Origin: Romanomermis culicivorax
Taxonomy: Eukaryota; Nematoda; Enoplea; Mermithida; Mermithidae
Direction of reading: 5' to 3'
NCBI GenBank assembly: GCA_963922205.1
Contig: CAWUHX010000080.1
Location: 628,814-692,813, forward strand
DNA length: 64,000 nt
In this document: positions 22,839 to 35,125 of the stretch, one piece after another
How positions within the stretch are numbered: the stretch's first letter is position 1
Layout of the letters: each line of letters starts with the position of its first letter
Program-made: the position numbers and the translations under genes
The notes under the pieces: model-generated
Told to the model about the DNA's origin: nothing
What the model saw: only the letters and a program-made list of their open reading frames with translations
The model's database searches: none

Positions 22839-23726
22839 CAGGGATGGACCAGTTTCACTTTTTCTGGTTTTCCAGTTTCGGTTTTGGTTTCGGGTTCAGT
22901 TTTGCAATTTTTGAACTTACGGTTTCGGTTTTCAGATTTTCAAAACCGCGGTTTCGGTTTTGGTTTCGATTTTACTGCATTTTTTATAGTCAAGTAGCAC
23001 AGGCTTAGGAAAGTCAATTTTTATGATGTTTGTGTTACTGAAAATAAATTTTTTTCAGTTGTTTAGCAAGTTTTTTGCAACTGTATGAAATTCAATATTC
23101 ATACATATTGATATTGTCACACTACTTATCATTATATAACGTTTCTTTGGGTGATTACAATTTACAATAGATATTTTTATTTTATTTTGGACATTTTCAG
23201 GCAAATTTTCAACAACTACCTGGACTTCCAAAATGAAAAGTTTGATTCACGAATATTTCGATTCTGCGCAAGACAAAGAAACAGATACTTGTAAGTTTTG
23301 CCAAAAGAAGATCGTTCAGAGCAGCTATTCAGCAGCGCAGGAATCATCTTTCAGCCACTACAAAATCGTATTTCAGGCGAATCAGTAGAGAAGTTATTAT
23401 TTTTGGAGTATAATTTCATGGAATTTTTCAAATAATGAAAAATTCAATTTTGTGTGTAACAGATTATATCTGTTGTTGAATAAAGTTTTCATTGCATAAG
23501 CATTATTTTTATCTTCTCATGGAGTTGTGAATTATTGCTGCTCGTATACCTTGTTTTTAAAACGTTGCAGAAAACTGTGAAAACCATGAAATTCATCCCC
23601 AAAATTCCGATTTCGGTTTTGGTGTTCAAATTTTGTGTTTCATGGTTTTGGTTTCAGTTTCCATTTCAGAAAAAATGGCGGTTTTCACGGTTTCGGTTTT
23701 GGTTTTGGTTAACCGGAACATCCCTA
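22839..23726 (+). mobile_element. Non-autonomous hAT element with BED-finger relic (block B copy 1)
   Basis: The ends are CAGGGATG and CATCCCTA, flanked by the 8-base TCCTTAAA and TCCTTAGA, as expected for hAT target duplications. Both subterminal regions are filled with GGTTTCGGTTTTGG-type repeats. A 51-codon frame at 23233-23388 starts MKSLIHEYFDSAQD and has CKFC and a His near the end (SFSHYK), matching the start of a BED zinc finger. No hAT dimerisation or catalytic region remains. The copy at 61196-62095 shows that it inserted before block B was duplicated. Confidence 0.72.
23233..23388 (+). pseudogene. hAT transposase N-terminal BED zinc-finger fragment
   Basis: 51 codons ending TAG. 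The fragment has the aromatic YF before CxxC and the downstream His of a BED finger but no catalytic domain. The paralogue at 61602-61757 is the same length and ends in TGA. Confidence 0.55.
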
Positions 23727-23734
23727 TCCTTAGA

Positions 23735-24600
23735 TAATATTTGTAAAATACATTAACTATGATTTACCATTTTCATGCGTTTGAGAATTATATGGATATG
23801 CCAATAATTGACTTCCTGCACATATAAAGACATCCATTGGAACATACTACATTCATGCATCAGAAATTTGTCTATATGTAGGGTGTTAATTCAGCTACAG
23901 TATCAATTTTGATAAAATTGTAAAAATAAAATGACTTTCATTCACCCTTTACTTTTGTAAGGATCACGGTAAGTACAATATTACATTCAATAACCTATAC
24001 AAACCTGAGGCTATAAATCAAAAAAAAATATTTTAGCTACAGTAAACATAAAATATACTAAAATTCATAAATGCTGCAGTAATTCTCATCAAAAAGTGAC
24101 CAAATGAGTAAAATTTTTCAGTCTGAACACTGTTTGGGCCAATATACAAATGTTTTACCCTGCATTTTGATGGCTAGCATTTTTCATACTAATATGTGAA
24201 TGTTTCCCCTACTTCAGATAACTTTCAACACGTTCACAGATCACCAGCTACATTCCTGCCAATTTTTGTTGATTAAATACTATAATGTCGTGGTCACTCT
24301 GGCCAATTTTGCGATGTAAAAACGCAGTTAGAGCTTGACTACAGTAAGATGATGTATAATTTGAATGCCAATAAGCTGATTTTCCACATATGATAGCTTA
24401 TTTGTTTTGTTTCACACCTTGGCACAACAGTTTTTCACATCAAAAAATTGACAGTTGATGCTGAAATGTTAAAATTTTGTTATAAAAAGCATTATAGATC
24501 TGCATAATACGTAGTGTTTTTTAATTTTTCCTTTTCTAAACTTTAACCTGAAAATACTTTCAAGATGCAAATAAATTTTGTTTCATAGAATATGAACTCT
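23735..24600. other. AT-rich interval without recognised gene
   Basis: Shared with 62104-62960; nothing further recognised. Confidence 0.5.
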
Positions 24601-24633
24601 TCATGATTTTTATGCATTCAAATAATTGCAGTC

Positions 24634-27600
24634 CTAAGTCTGCAGGCACACAAAAAAGATAATAACTGGATCAATTCTGCCTGAGGGGTCATACATTGAA
24701 TAACAGTCACAATAAATTTTACAATTTAAAAGCTTCCAAGTTACATTACTGTAAACACATGTCTCATAGTTATAGTTCAAAATATAAAACATATGTTGTA
24801 AAGAAGAAATGGAAAAACATCCTGCATCTGTTGAAATCATGAAATGAAACTCATGATTTTTTACATTTTCAATAATGTAACGACCAGATTTTGTGAATCA
24901 CTTTACTTTATCCAATTACGGACGGTCAAAACGGCGAACACAGGAACGGGGGAACGGGTAATAGCGGTGGTACGGGTAATAATAATCGACGGCTGCTTTG
25001 AGACATCAACAACAACAAAGGGGGAACATGGTGAGTTACAACAATGGCTTGACTGCTTCTGAATAAAAAGGACTGCTTGCTCGCAATATAAAAACACTTG
25101 CAAATCAAATGGGCGCGGGGATCAAAAAAATGGGGAATTACAACAATAATAAAATCAGGCATTGCTTCTCTTTAAATACGACGTTTTTGACCACTCCGTG
25201 GGCGTCGCGGGAGGTCCTGCTTCTGTCCATCTTCTTCCGTCAATCGTCGCTTCCTGCTTTACTATTCTTGCATATTTAGTCACATCCTTCAATGCTTTTC
25301 TAGTACGGCATGCTTTTTGTGTCTTGCTTGCTTCCTACGGTGGGCTTAGCCACACCTCTGTGCTTCTGTGCATGCTTCGTGTATCTGTTTCTCTATGTAC
25401 GCATGTTTTGTGGGACCATCGCTACCATTGCACTTGAGACTACTGTCTGGCGGGGCTTTTATTTTTTACTGTGTGCAGGTGTTGTTTACGATTTTTATGG
25501 GGGTTATGGTAGCCGTGGAATGTGTAGTTTAGTGTAGGTTCTAGGGGACCAGCTGCCATTTGGGCAAATTAATTATGGCATCTTAATTGGGCTACTGGGG
25601 TGTGAATGGACCAAAATAAAGTACTTCACGTAATTTTACAGGAATGTTTGGGTGTAAATCCCAGACACCCTTGAGACAATAAATTATGGAAATAATATTC
25701 AATAAATGACTATCACATACAGTATACTATATATTTACAGTACTGCGTTAGCAGGTACGTTACAATAATTTTCAGAGGTATAGGGTGTTTTTTCTTTTTT
25801 TGGGGCTTTTAGCTTATCTTTAACGAGAAATGCACAATACACAATAGCATTTACTATAAATTACCCAAAAAATAAAACAACATTTTGTAAACATAACAAA
25901 CACACTCTATATTTTTGCGGAAGTTGTCTGTAAATCATTAGACAAATGCAATGCAGCTTTACCCGTTTCAGATATGGTCATCCACATATCACCACTTAAT
26001 TCTAAGTCAAAAATACTTTTATCATCCATGCAATTATAAAAGCATGGCATGATATACATAAATGCATGAAAACTAGGCAGATAAATGAATCCTTTACACC
26101 CTTTTAAACCCTATTTAGAACAAGACATCATTGATTCCAACACAATCAAAGCTAAACGTACATGGTCAATGAAAGTCCTAGTTGGTACTGGGATAAAATT
26201 TGTACAGAAAAAATTCAAAAAAAATTATTCTATACCATTAATGCGGTATTTACTATGAACCATATACACTAAAATTTATGAACAGCATACTCACTCCTGT
26301 CAAAAATTTAGAGGCAAATGAGCAAACTCTTAGTTTGAGTGTTTCTAGAATTACAGATTACGAAAGCGCTCAATAGATACTTGTTGAATGTGTTGGGTAT
26401 CTTTCGATCGGAAATTTCAATATCTACCTTGCGATGTATTACATGCTGAAATTGCTCCAATACTTGAAGAGCTAATTGCTTGCGTGTTTTTTAGCAAAAA
26501 AAGTATAGATGGGCCTCTAGTGTTGAACTCTTTTTGGGGAAAGTAAAAATGAGTAATAGATGCATTTTGTATTTGTTTTGTTTATACTCTATTTTTTAGT
26601 TTGAGCAATGAAATTACATAATGATTATTTTCAATAATTCAAAAGGTCATTTTCAACTTGTTTTCAATCCAATCAGTATGATAGAAGCCATCAACATTGT
26701 CAGTCATGTTTCGATATAAGACACCAACTGCCCTTTAGCGACATTGCAGCTCACTGAAATTCCGTTTGTTCCTGATTCAGATCCATAAAACCTTTCACAT
26801 TCAAGCAATTTTTGATCATACTCATCAGGAGGCACAGTAAAAGATTCCTGGAAGTATCCAATCAATATTTTGAAATAATTTTCATAGTAAAGCATCCAGC
26901 TGGCATCTGAATACCAGTTGAAATGTCCTGTAAATTCAACAGCCATTGCTCGTAATAAATAATTGAAACGAATCTCGACATTCAATGTTTTGACTTGATT
27001 CGATTGCAGAAAAAATTGAGTTGATGAACTTTGATTCTGCTGTTGATAATGATGTGATACATTGTGATTGACTGGTGTTGTTGATAATGCATTTGTGGAT
27101 TTTATACTTGAGGCCCAAAATTTTGAGAAAAATATTTATTTTGCTGTTGGGTATTGAAACTGATTTGTTTTTTTGGCGGAAACTTCCGGAATGATTGTTT
27201 CCCTTATGTCATTGAGAGTTGATTTTCAACCAATTTTTGTGTGTTTCATTATTACCCATTCAAGTTTGCATCTGATTTGTAATTGGTATAGATTTTTCTG
27301 GGCTTGTCATTGTTGCAGTAGATTTTGGTTCTTCCTTTTCTTTCAAAATCGTATTTTTGATGAATGAGATTAGCAATTGTTTATGTTCAGCTTGATAACT
27401 TTTTGCAAGCCAGTTAATTCCACAAGAATACCTTTGAAGTAAAGCATATGTATCAAATTTAATTTCAGCTTTATAAATGCTGGAAATTGAATCATTGCTA
27501 CAAATTATGTTTTTATAACGACACCATCAATGATAAATATGTCTGTCGCAATCATACTAGAATCAAGTTGGGACATTTGGATACTGTGATGCATAATATT

Positions 27601-28190
27601 GCTCTTTTTTTATTGCTGTCGAGAGTTTAAATAAATCAATAGTGATGTGAAAATCTTTGAAAAAAGAATCAGTGTTTTTCAAACCATCTCCAAAATTATA
27701 CCCCGGAAAACAGATATTGCTACTGAACAAATTACACAATAAAGTGGGTATTCCAAAATTTGATGTATCAAACATCGAATTCCAGATGGTCCAAATAATG
27801 CAATTAGTGAGCAAACAACGCCATGGATTGTATCCTTCTGAGCTTGGTAAAGTTTCTACAACATAGTCAGCATAGGCTACTTACAAAAATCCAAATTGAT
27901 CAGCTTCTTGATTCATCAACTCACAATCTTGACTGAGTGAAGGATTAAAAGTAATGGTGTAAAATCGGACTTCAACAGGAAAAGTTTGAATTTTGCTGTC
28001 CAATTATCAATTATCAAATTTGGGGGTTGGTCTTCAGCTTCTTTGCTGATATTTTCCAATCTGATGTTGATTCTGACTCGACACTTTCTGATTATTCAAT
28101 TGCTTTGGTCACTAATGCACTTGAATGTTCAGAATATTCATCGACTGATTCCAACATCTGAAAAAAAATTTTAGCTACCCATTTTTTCTT
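24634..28190 (-). pseudogene. Decayed minus-strand coding region of unknown family (interrupted by solo LTR)
   Basis: Several minus-strand segments read like protein in changing frames, in consistent order: about 28165-27975 (acidic, Ser-rich, after a TTTTTTTTCAG acceptor, one stop), 27950-27565 (contains SQDCELMNQEADQFGF and NPWRCLLTNCIIWTIWNSMF), 27490-27300, 27130-26704 (Gln/His-rich, then FTGHFNWYSDASWMLYY), about 26500-26320 (KKTRKQLALQVLEQF), 26180-25920 (DHVRLALIVLESMM) and 24840-24634 (ISTDAGCFSISSLQ). Frames change without good splice signals and stops intervene, so I read it as a decayed long gene or viral/transposon polyprotein. The right-hand part recurs at 63012-64000, where one segment stays open for longer. 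I do not recognise the protein. Confidence 0.45.
24876..25764 (-). repeat. Solo LTR, same family, minus orientation
   Basis: 889 bases with TG...CA ends, flanked by ATAA on both sides (24872-24875, 25765-25768). The uninterrupted site with one ATAA is at about 63250 in block B copy 2. No internal region remains, as expected after LTR-LTR recombination. It lies inside the decayed coding region. Confidence 0.9.
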
Positions 28191-28542
28191 GAGAGATATA
28201 ATGTTGCTACACTTTTGGATAGATATGGCAAAAGTAAGAGAAAAATGAAATACTTATCAAGATGATTGTTGTATCGTGCGTTTATGGAACGCAGATAGAA
28301 GCGTGCATAACACTGTAGATTGTGTCATGTACGTGCACGCAGAACCTGGGAGAGACTGGACACTCGGAGTGTCAAACAGAGCTTAGGCAACGATAATCCA
28401 ATGCAGGAGATTGACGGGCTTGTATAGAGCGCTATGCCAATTAAGATTTTCAGATGCTGAAACTTGCTATGTGCTTGACATCTATACTGGACCACCCTTA
28501 CTACTACTTTAGTTATGAAAGATGAGAGGATTATATATTTAA

Positions 28543-28920
28543 CTAGTTTATTAGAAAATGCCCCGATGGGGCAGAAAAAAAGAGAATATACTTGCTTCGA
28601 TAGTTGCCATGCTAGAAAAAGAAGTGGACTAGATTTTTGAGAACGTGGGTCAAAGTTGGAAAAAATTCACTTTCTTCATATTGGATTTTCATTCTGTCTC
28701 AAAAAAATTTTCCATGTCTGTGAAAAAGTATATCCTGCAGCTGAGTGCATCAACACACTTTCCAACCAAAGATGTGCATCTCCGGAATTTTGAGGAGGGC
28801 ACAAGGGCGAACCTTGGTTTTTTGGCGTTTTTTGTGAAAAAATTTAAAAAAGTTGAACAAAAAACTATTTTTCATAACAAATCTTCCAGTTTCAAACCTG
28901 CTTCAAGATTTCTATGCTGC
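28543..28920 (+). repeat. Copy of a TIR-type repeat starting CTAGTTTATTAGAAAATG
   Basis: This matches the left arm of the fold-back element at 52135-53182, beginning with the same terminus and continuing through a GTGAAAAAGTATA segment. A partial copy is at about 40196-40400. No opposite end was found here, so it is a one-ended fragment. Confidence 0.6.
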
Positions 28921-29139
28921 CGTGGTCCTCCTCGGAAAATCATCCTCCCATTAAGATCTTGTTGCTCTAGATGTCTTGTGCATTTTTTACTATGCCTCGG
29001 GTCACGATATGTTCTTCTTTATCAGCTGTGTTGCAACTGGTGAGCAACACCACACACCTGTAATATATTTCTCAAATGTGATATGCTCATTTTAATAATA
29101 TCTCAACAGAACTAACTAAAGGATTTGGGCATGAACATT

Positions 29140-29289
29140 TTACATATTGTTTATCAATAAGACTACATATGCTGATGAAGTTGACATGCAAGTCAACTGT
29201 AGGCGTCGGGCAGGCGCAGACAAACTCGCATGGCAATGGAACCCCAAAGAAAGAACAAAAGTGATGATGAAAATTATTAATGTTTTCAT
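29140..29289 (-). CDS. Candidate small secreted peptide
   Basis: A 49-codon minus-strand frame starts MKTLIIFIITFVLSLGFH, a textbook signal peptide, followed by a predicted cleavage after HCHA and a short basic mature part with an RR pair and one Cys. No intron signals or paralogue support it. A signal-like sequence can occur by chance in AT-rich DNA, so this is tentative. Confidence 0.3.
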   Translation of the reverse strand: MKTLIIFIITFVLSLGFHCHASLSAPARRLQLTCMSTSSAYVVLLINNM

Positions 29290-29454
29290 ATTATTCTTGG
29301 TATTTTTATGCTGACGCCTAGAGTGAATAAAACTTCCACCCATCTTTGCGTCCAACGTTTAGATAATTTTAATGGATTGTCCACTTTCTTCTGAATTTAT
29401 TTTTCTTCATAATATTTTCATACCGTCGATGTTACACAGTTTCTTGTGAAGGGT

Positions 29455-29775
29455 GTCAGGCCCGGGCATTGCTTTCCTGTAGACGTCTGGTAGGAGACAT
29501 ACTATTGAGGGTCTCTTCAACCTCAGTCCCCCAGTGGATGCATATTCTCTTCTGTGAGAGTCTGCTCTGTGAGAGCCATTTACTTTTTAGTGTTTGTTGT
29601 TGCCAGGTCTGAGTGAGAACTGTTCACTAGATCGAAGGCTTAGCCAAGGAGTAGTTCTAACTAGTCAGCCAGAGCATAGTTCTTCATTTATCCACTATTA
29701 AAAATCTGCACAACATACGTACTTACGAGTGTTGTTTGGTCTGCTTCACTCAGAAGTTTGGTGACCTATCGAACG
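29455..29775 (+). repeat. Possible solo or truncated LTR with primer-site-like end
   Basis: A segment starting TGTCAGGCCCGGGC is followed at about 29757 by TTTGGTGACC, the sequence typical between an LTR end and a tRNA primer site. The interior has the mixed composition of an LTR. No second LTR or coding region was found, and the right LTR boundary is not certain. Confidence 0.3.
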
Positions 29776-29895
29776 TAGACGATTACCGTCTTCACTCTCT
29801 TAAGCTGCCGAGTTTCTGAAAGCCCCGCTAAGAGCATAGCTAATTCTTTAAATAAATTTAAACAGTCAGTTTCCGCCTAAATATCAGAGACTTAC

Positions 29896-30263
29896 CCTAT
29901 AATATAAGCCGAATCATCAGAACGGAGTCCTCCCATAACGATTCTCATGTACATTTCGTCGTAGTAGTCGAAAGCTTTTTCGTAGGAAGTCAATTTGCCC
30001 AATGGGTTTCGTATGCTGACATACAACGCCAGTACCTTCGGAAACATAATTCGTGAAATGTCCAACAAGATGTTTATTTCCACATTCGGAGAACGTTTGT
30101 TGCTCGGCAAAACTTTGTTGCTGACCACTAAATCGTTTCTGACCAGTTTCTCATCGAATTGTGAAGCGAAATCGACCAATTTGATGGCATTCGTAGGCCC
30201 AATGATTTGCATTATAGACTGTAAGACGGCTAAGCTGGGCGCCAATGATGTGATTGAAAACAT
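29896..30263 (-). CDS. 5' coding exon of an unrecognised protein
   Basis: A 122-codon minus-strand frame starts at ATG 30263 and runs into a strong donor (GG|GTAAGTCTC) at 29896/29895, leaving two bases of a split codon. An acceptor-like GAATTTTAG lies about 30 bases upstream of the ATG, so a non-coding first exon is likely. The protein begins with a hydrophobic stretch (APSLAVLQSIMQIIG) and continues as a soluble helical sequence (KAFDYYDEMYMRIVMGGL) without known motifs. Following exons would lie below 29890, where I could not identify them. The balanced codon use supports coding. Confidence 0.5.
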
Positions 30264-30639
30264 AACCTTTTTTCCTTAATGTATTAAACCTAAAATTCAA
30301 ATTCAAAATTGTAGATTAAACTTGGGAGACTTGGTGTTTCAGTGCAGCATTTATACGCTTGAAACCATATATAAAAAATGCTCCCAAACTATGATCATCT
30401 GGTGACATCGGTTTTGATGATATACTGGAATTTACAGGCTGACATAATTTTTTCAAAATTATGTTGGTGGCTGAAAAATTTTCTCACGTTTGTCGACAGT
30501 TAACCACATTCTTTTTAGTTTCACCTCAAATTCTGTGGTGCAGTGGTCGTTAGTGTTGCGATCTTATATAATCAAGGATAAAATTTTCAACAACACATAT
30601 TTGATTATCGCTTATTTGGTTGAACTCATAACTGCAAAG

Positions 30640-30860
30640 CCCAATTCAGAAATGGAATCGCCGATTGTCGCTGACTGTCGCCGATTTCTAGGATTTAATC
30701 GGCGACAAAAAAACCTAATATTTTCTCACTTCTGAATTGGCGTTTCTACAAATTGCCCGTTTATTCCTTAGAATCATTGACTGTCGCCGATTAAATCCTA
30801 GGACAGACGCCGACAATCGGCGAAAAAAATCCTGAGATTTTTTCACTTCTGAATTATGCT
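30640..30860. repeat. Nested inverted repeats around TCGCCGATT
   Basis: GTCGCCGATT and AATCGGCGAC face each other at about 30678-30708 and could fold. A 45-base segment here recurs inverted at about 30783-30828. The outer motif TTCAGAA/TTCTGAATT also recurs at 30643, 30733 and 30847. This looks like a small MITE-like or fold-back element. Confidence 0.5.
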
Positions 30861-30863
30861 TAA

Positions 30864-31171
30864 CTTATAGCCCGTTTCCTATAGAATACTGGAAAAATTG
30901 CAAAATCACAAAACCTGGTACTGTTGTTTAATTATTGAAAATTGTTGGAGGTTAAGATAGAATCACAGAACGTAGAACAAAGTGTGTCTGCTCCATATCT
31001 GCTCCTGCTTTTAGTGATCTTTTGTTATATATCACTGCAGAAATATGAGAGAGAAAGAAGAATGTGAAAATAAAAAAATCATACAAGGAAGTGAATGTAT
31101 AAAATAATGAAATAATCAATGAATAAGAGATATTCGTTCTACCTCTCACTTTGGAAAACATACTTCCTGAG
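30864..31171. other. AT-rich interval before block A copy 2
   Basis: No feature recognised. Confidence 0.4.
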
Positions 31172-31262
31172 GAAGTCATAAGTGTATCTGCATCGAAGCA
31201 ACAGCATACTGAACATCACATTCCATATTATTCCTGTCCTAATGTGAAAAGAAGTAAATAAT

Positions 31263-31562
31263 TCACGTGCGTTTTCTCGATCCTCTAATTGGGTTTCTGG
31301 ATTTCCTATACTCACACACATTCGACTTTTCTAATTTAGTTATTTGGTAAGGCCTATGCCAATATATGGTATACTTTGACGGTTTTGCCAATTTTATGGT
31401 CGGATTATACACGCACACAATATTACCTGATCTGAATTGGACTGACCGACTGGTTTTATCATATTGGACTTTCTCAAGGTGGTTTCTGACTGTCTCCCAA
31501 GCAGTGTTTTCTCTTTTCTGTAATTCATCTCTACATAAATGACAAGCAAAATGAATTGGCAT
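31263..31562 (-). pseudogene. Retroelement integrase C-terminal fragment (block A copy 2)
   Basis: Duplicate of the relic at 92-391, same length and open frame with about nine amino-acid differences. It has the same GNIVC and YTIYWHRPYQI signatures, with the glycine of the GPY motif changed to Arg here. No other retroelement domain is adjacent. Confidence 0.55.
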
Positions 31563-34500
31563 TCATAATGTTTGAGCTTTTTATCAGTGGGTAATCATGA
31601 ATCTAGTAATTGGAATAGCGTATCTATCGTTAATTTATTCACTGAATTTTGGTACGCAAACTGAATTTAGGGTACATAAGTATGCCAATCTTTGTGGGTT
31701 TGAGAAGCCTGCAATTAAGGGCTTACTTAGGGCAGAGCAAAGTCAGGGCGCAAGAATGAACATTGCCCGGGCTGCCATCTTAGATCTTTGTGCCAGCATG
31801 CCAAAAAGTATGGCTTGACTTTTTGCAACTCGAGTACTAGCTATGGCGCCTGCTCATGTTCGAGCAAGTCAAATTAGAGCATGTTCTGATTTTCAGGCTC
31901 AAATCAACATGCTCAGCAGTATTTTGTCACTATTTTTTAGATTTAGAGGTCAGTTTTCATCTTCAAGTCATAAAAACGATGTTTGTTACTCACTTTAAGA
32001 CACGATTTCTGAGAGGTTCGACCTTCCTCGTGATAAGTTCAAAATTAATCATATCTCAAAATGAAATGTGATTATTTTTAATTAAATAGGAAAAATAGGG
32101 CAAAAACTAGAAAAAGCTGGACATGATTTGAAGAAAGGGGGAAACGAATTGAAAATGTGAGACAAGAAGTGAAAAGAAACAGCACAAGAAGGGAAAAATA
32201 TCAACAAAAAGATCTGTGGACTTTCTTTCCACTCCCGCTTTCATTCGTCCTCTTCCACTTGCCCTTTTCTATTCGTCCCTCTCAACAAGTTAGGCCCCTA
32301 GGAATATGTGGCCCCCAAATAGGAGACCTCAAAAGTGGCTGAAGTTAATTGATAGCTGTAGTGTATTCAGTGGCTATGGTGACCCTTATTACTGTCGACT
32401 AGACCTGACAAATATGACAGTTGTTGGCCCTCACAGATCCTACAGTATACTTCTGTTACTTGATCTTCAAGCTTTTTAATCTAGTTTATAAGATTCAGAA
32501 CTTTTTTTATGGAGCAACTGAGACAATTTTCCCACATTCGGACAAACCACCAAGGCCCGACTCGGACCGACCTGATCCGAACCACCCGATCTGACCCAGA
32601 CCTCCCACCTGACCAGGGCTTGCTGCTGCTTTACCCGAGCGCACCCGTCTGCTGCGGCCAGGGGTCTATTAGACCAGTGCAGAAAAAAACTCTAGTCAGG
32701 TGACTGATGATGTCAAATGATTTCCAGGGGCTAAATATGCTGCCCTTCAGGTCGCAATATGGCTTACGATTCCTGGGTGATGCCTTAATCTCAATTACAT
32801 GTATGCCTATAGACATGTACATCTGTCAGTATCACTCCATCTAGTAAAATCACAGTCAGTTCACCAAAATACAGCAAGAATATTACTATATCACCAACAT
32901 CGGAAGCGTATATCGGCTCACTTTCAGAAAATTTTTGACAATAATAATTTATTTGTTATGAAAATAGAAATAAAAGCGATGAGTGACATACTCGAAAAAA
33001 ATAATCAAAAACATTGAATGTGCAAAGTGCATTCTTTTTCACTGGGCATTTTTTAGAACATATTCCACAGCTTTTTCTCAAACTCCCTCTGTATGAGTCA
33101 TGTATGAATTTGAATCTCCGATTCTTATCTGTTCCATTGTCAAAGTTTTGTAAGGCTTAGATGGGGTTCTGGTACGCAACACTCAGGTTACTGCAGCAGC
33201 ATATACACGATCAAGCGAATTCTATAGTAAGAGTGGATTCGAATGCAAGAATAATCGAGAGTAGCAGTTCGAAGCTGACTTAATCGGTTTTACTGTAGGG
33301 TAGAAATCCTAATAGATTGATTTCTGAATCCAAACATGGTTGACGCCTGCAAGGATCAATGAAGACTCAGATAGGGACTCAGAAAAACGGAGGAAAACGG
33401 AATCAGGATGGAATCTCTCTTGGACAACTTAACCTCAGAGTCCATAGACAGATTCTAAATTTTATTTTATTAGCAGGCATGTTGGCCCAAATACAACAGC
33501 AAGACAGACAATTCTTTACAAGGCAATGATGAAATGGAGGAGAACAAATGGAGTCCAAAGGATAAACAGAAGCCAAAATTAGGAAATACATAGCCATACA
33601 GTTACATAAAAACTAGCATAAAAAGTAAAGTTGGAATTTCACGATAATTTTTTTCGTGATCATATGGTAGGTTCTTCTTCTTCTTCTTCTTTTTTCATTT
33701 CAGGCCTGCTTGACAATTGGTCATATGAGGGACGATTTTGGGATAAAAATTTTATGAGCAAGGAATGGAATCGTCTTCGAAAGAATTGAGAGAGAAGAAA
33801 AACTAGTTTTCATGATGCTTTTTATGAAAAATGATCAATTCTTTTCTGTGTTTCTTTCAAAGAAATAAATGTTAGACAAATTCGAAAGATAAGGAAATAC
33901 ATATTGTGTGTGTAATAAAAAATATGAAAAGGACAGTAGGATCAGCTGTGGCAAGGAAAATCGAGTAACAACTCATGGATTGCTGTAGGAAGATTATGCA
34001 GGTTGTTGACGTGTTACGTGGGTTTTTTGATATGTCACAGTTTTCTTCATTGACAAATACAATAATAATGCCCTAACAAGAAAGCTTCATCTTTACTCGT
34101 TGGCCGCCGCCTTTAGGAATCCTTAGGTGGAAATTGCACAGGATTAAAATTTTTCGGATATTCATGTAGAAGGTCATCAGAATACCATGGCGCAATGTAA
34201 GTATTTGCATGGACTCAGCTGACATAATCAAGAATCGACTTGCAACTAAGAATTCCTAAACTGAGGTTTAGGATTTTTGAAATAAGGCTCATAAAATTCT
34301 AGTCTTCTATATTCGCACTGGTTGTCGACCATTTCCCTGCTACAGTAACTATTGGAAATTGACCGCAGATGCGCAATTTGGTATTGTTTTGCAGATCACT
34401 CTCAAAATTGACACAAATAAGAAAGCACAAGTAGAGTGGGGGTTTCACACCACAACACACAAAGTAGATGCTGGGAACACCGAAAATTGGCATGATCCAA

Positions 34501-34735
34501 AAGCCAACATCGACCTTCAAATTTTGAGGTGCTCAAATCACCACAAAGATGAATTCTTGTTTTGTATATGTTTTTCATGACAACTTGTTCTGAATAACAG
34601 TCCGATTTTCCGACTGTGTGGCGTGATCAATGCCTCTGATATTTATCATGAAAATTAGAACTACGAGTATATGCCATTCTCGTACGATCCATCGCGCCAT
34701 ATTTGCTGTATGTTACAGAACAGTTTTCAACGACC

Positions 34736-35125
34736 ATGGTTCCATTCACAATAAGAATGATGTTCAGCATAGCTAGTTCAACTCGACTCTTCCCCTTATG
34801 GATTTTCCTATGCGCGGCATACAGCTATGCTGGAAAAATTCGTTTCAATAGGCCGTCTACCGTTGCGCCTGACTATGTCGATGAACAGCATAACGACGAA
34901 CTGATTTTGAAGTGATGAATTTATATTCGGTCAGACCCAGTAAAATTTTTTATCGGCAAATTTTCTTTCAGCCCTTGCGTGCGGGTGTGCATCAGCACGA
35001 CTGTATGCCTCAGGGGCAACGTCAGCGTGCCACAGAACAAACTTTGCGGCACCACGGACGAAAGTAAGCGAATGCATGAAGTATTGGTGAATTTGGAAAA
35101 AATCGCCGTAATCATGGCAGAATAA
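34736..35125 (+). CDS. Small secreted Cys-containing protein, two exons (block A copy 2)
   Basis: Exon 1 34736-34911, intron 34912-34971, exon 2 34972-35125. Splice sites, signal peptide and the C-x3-C-x5-C cluster are as in the copy at 3622-4011, and the predicted 109-residue proteins are identical. The only exon difference I see is AAA to AAG (both Lys). The copies could be under constraint or recently homogenised. No promoter was identified. Confidence 0.6.

Larger units (their letters stand above)
8158..26535 (+). repeat. Segmental duplication block B, copy 1
   Basis: This block is collinear with 48598-64000 in direct orientation. Correspondences read by eye: 8158-9180 with 48598-49640; 9222-9370 with 50745-50910; 9371-12684 with 53183-56353; 22137-24871 with 56354-63257 (minus the LTR element there); 25765-26535 with 63254-64000, where the window ends. 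Copy-1-specific insertions are the full LTR retrotransposon and the solo LTR. Copy-2-specific insertions are the gag-only LTR element, a 2.3-kb insert with a 98-base satellite and fold-back repeats, and about 1 kb at 49670-50740. Confidence 0.88.
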
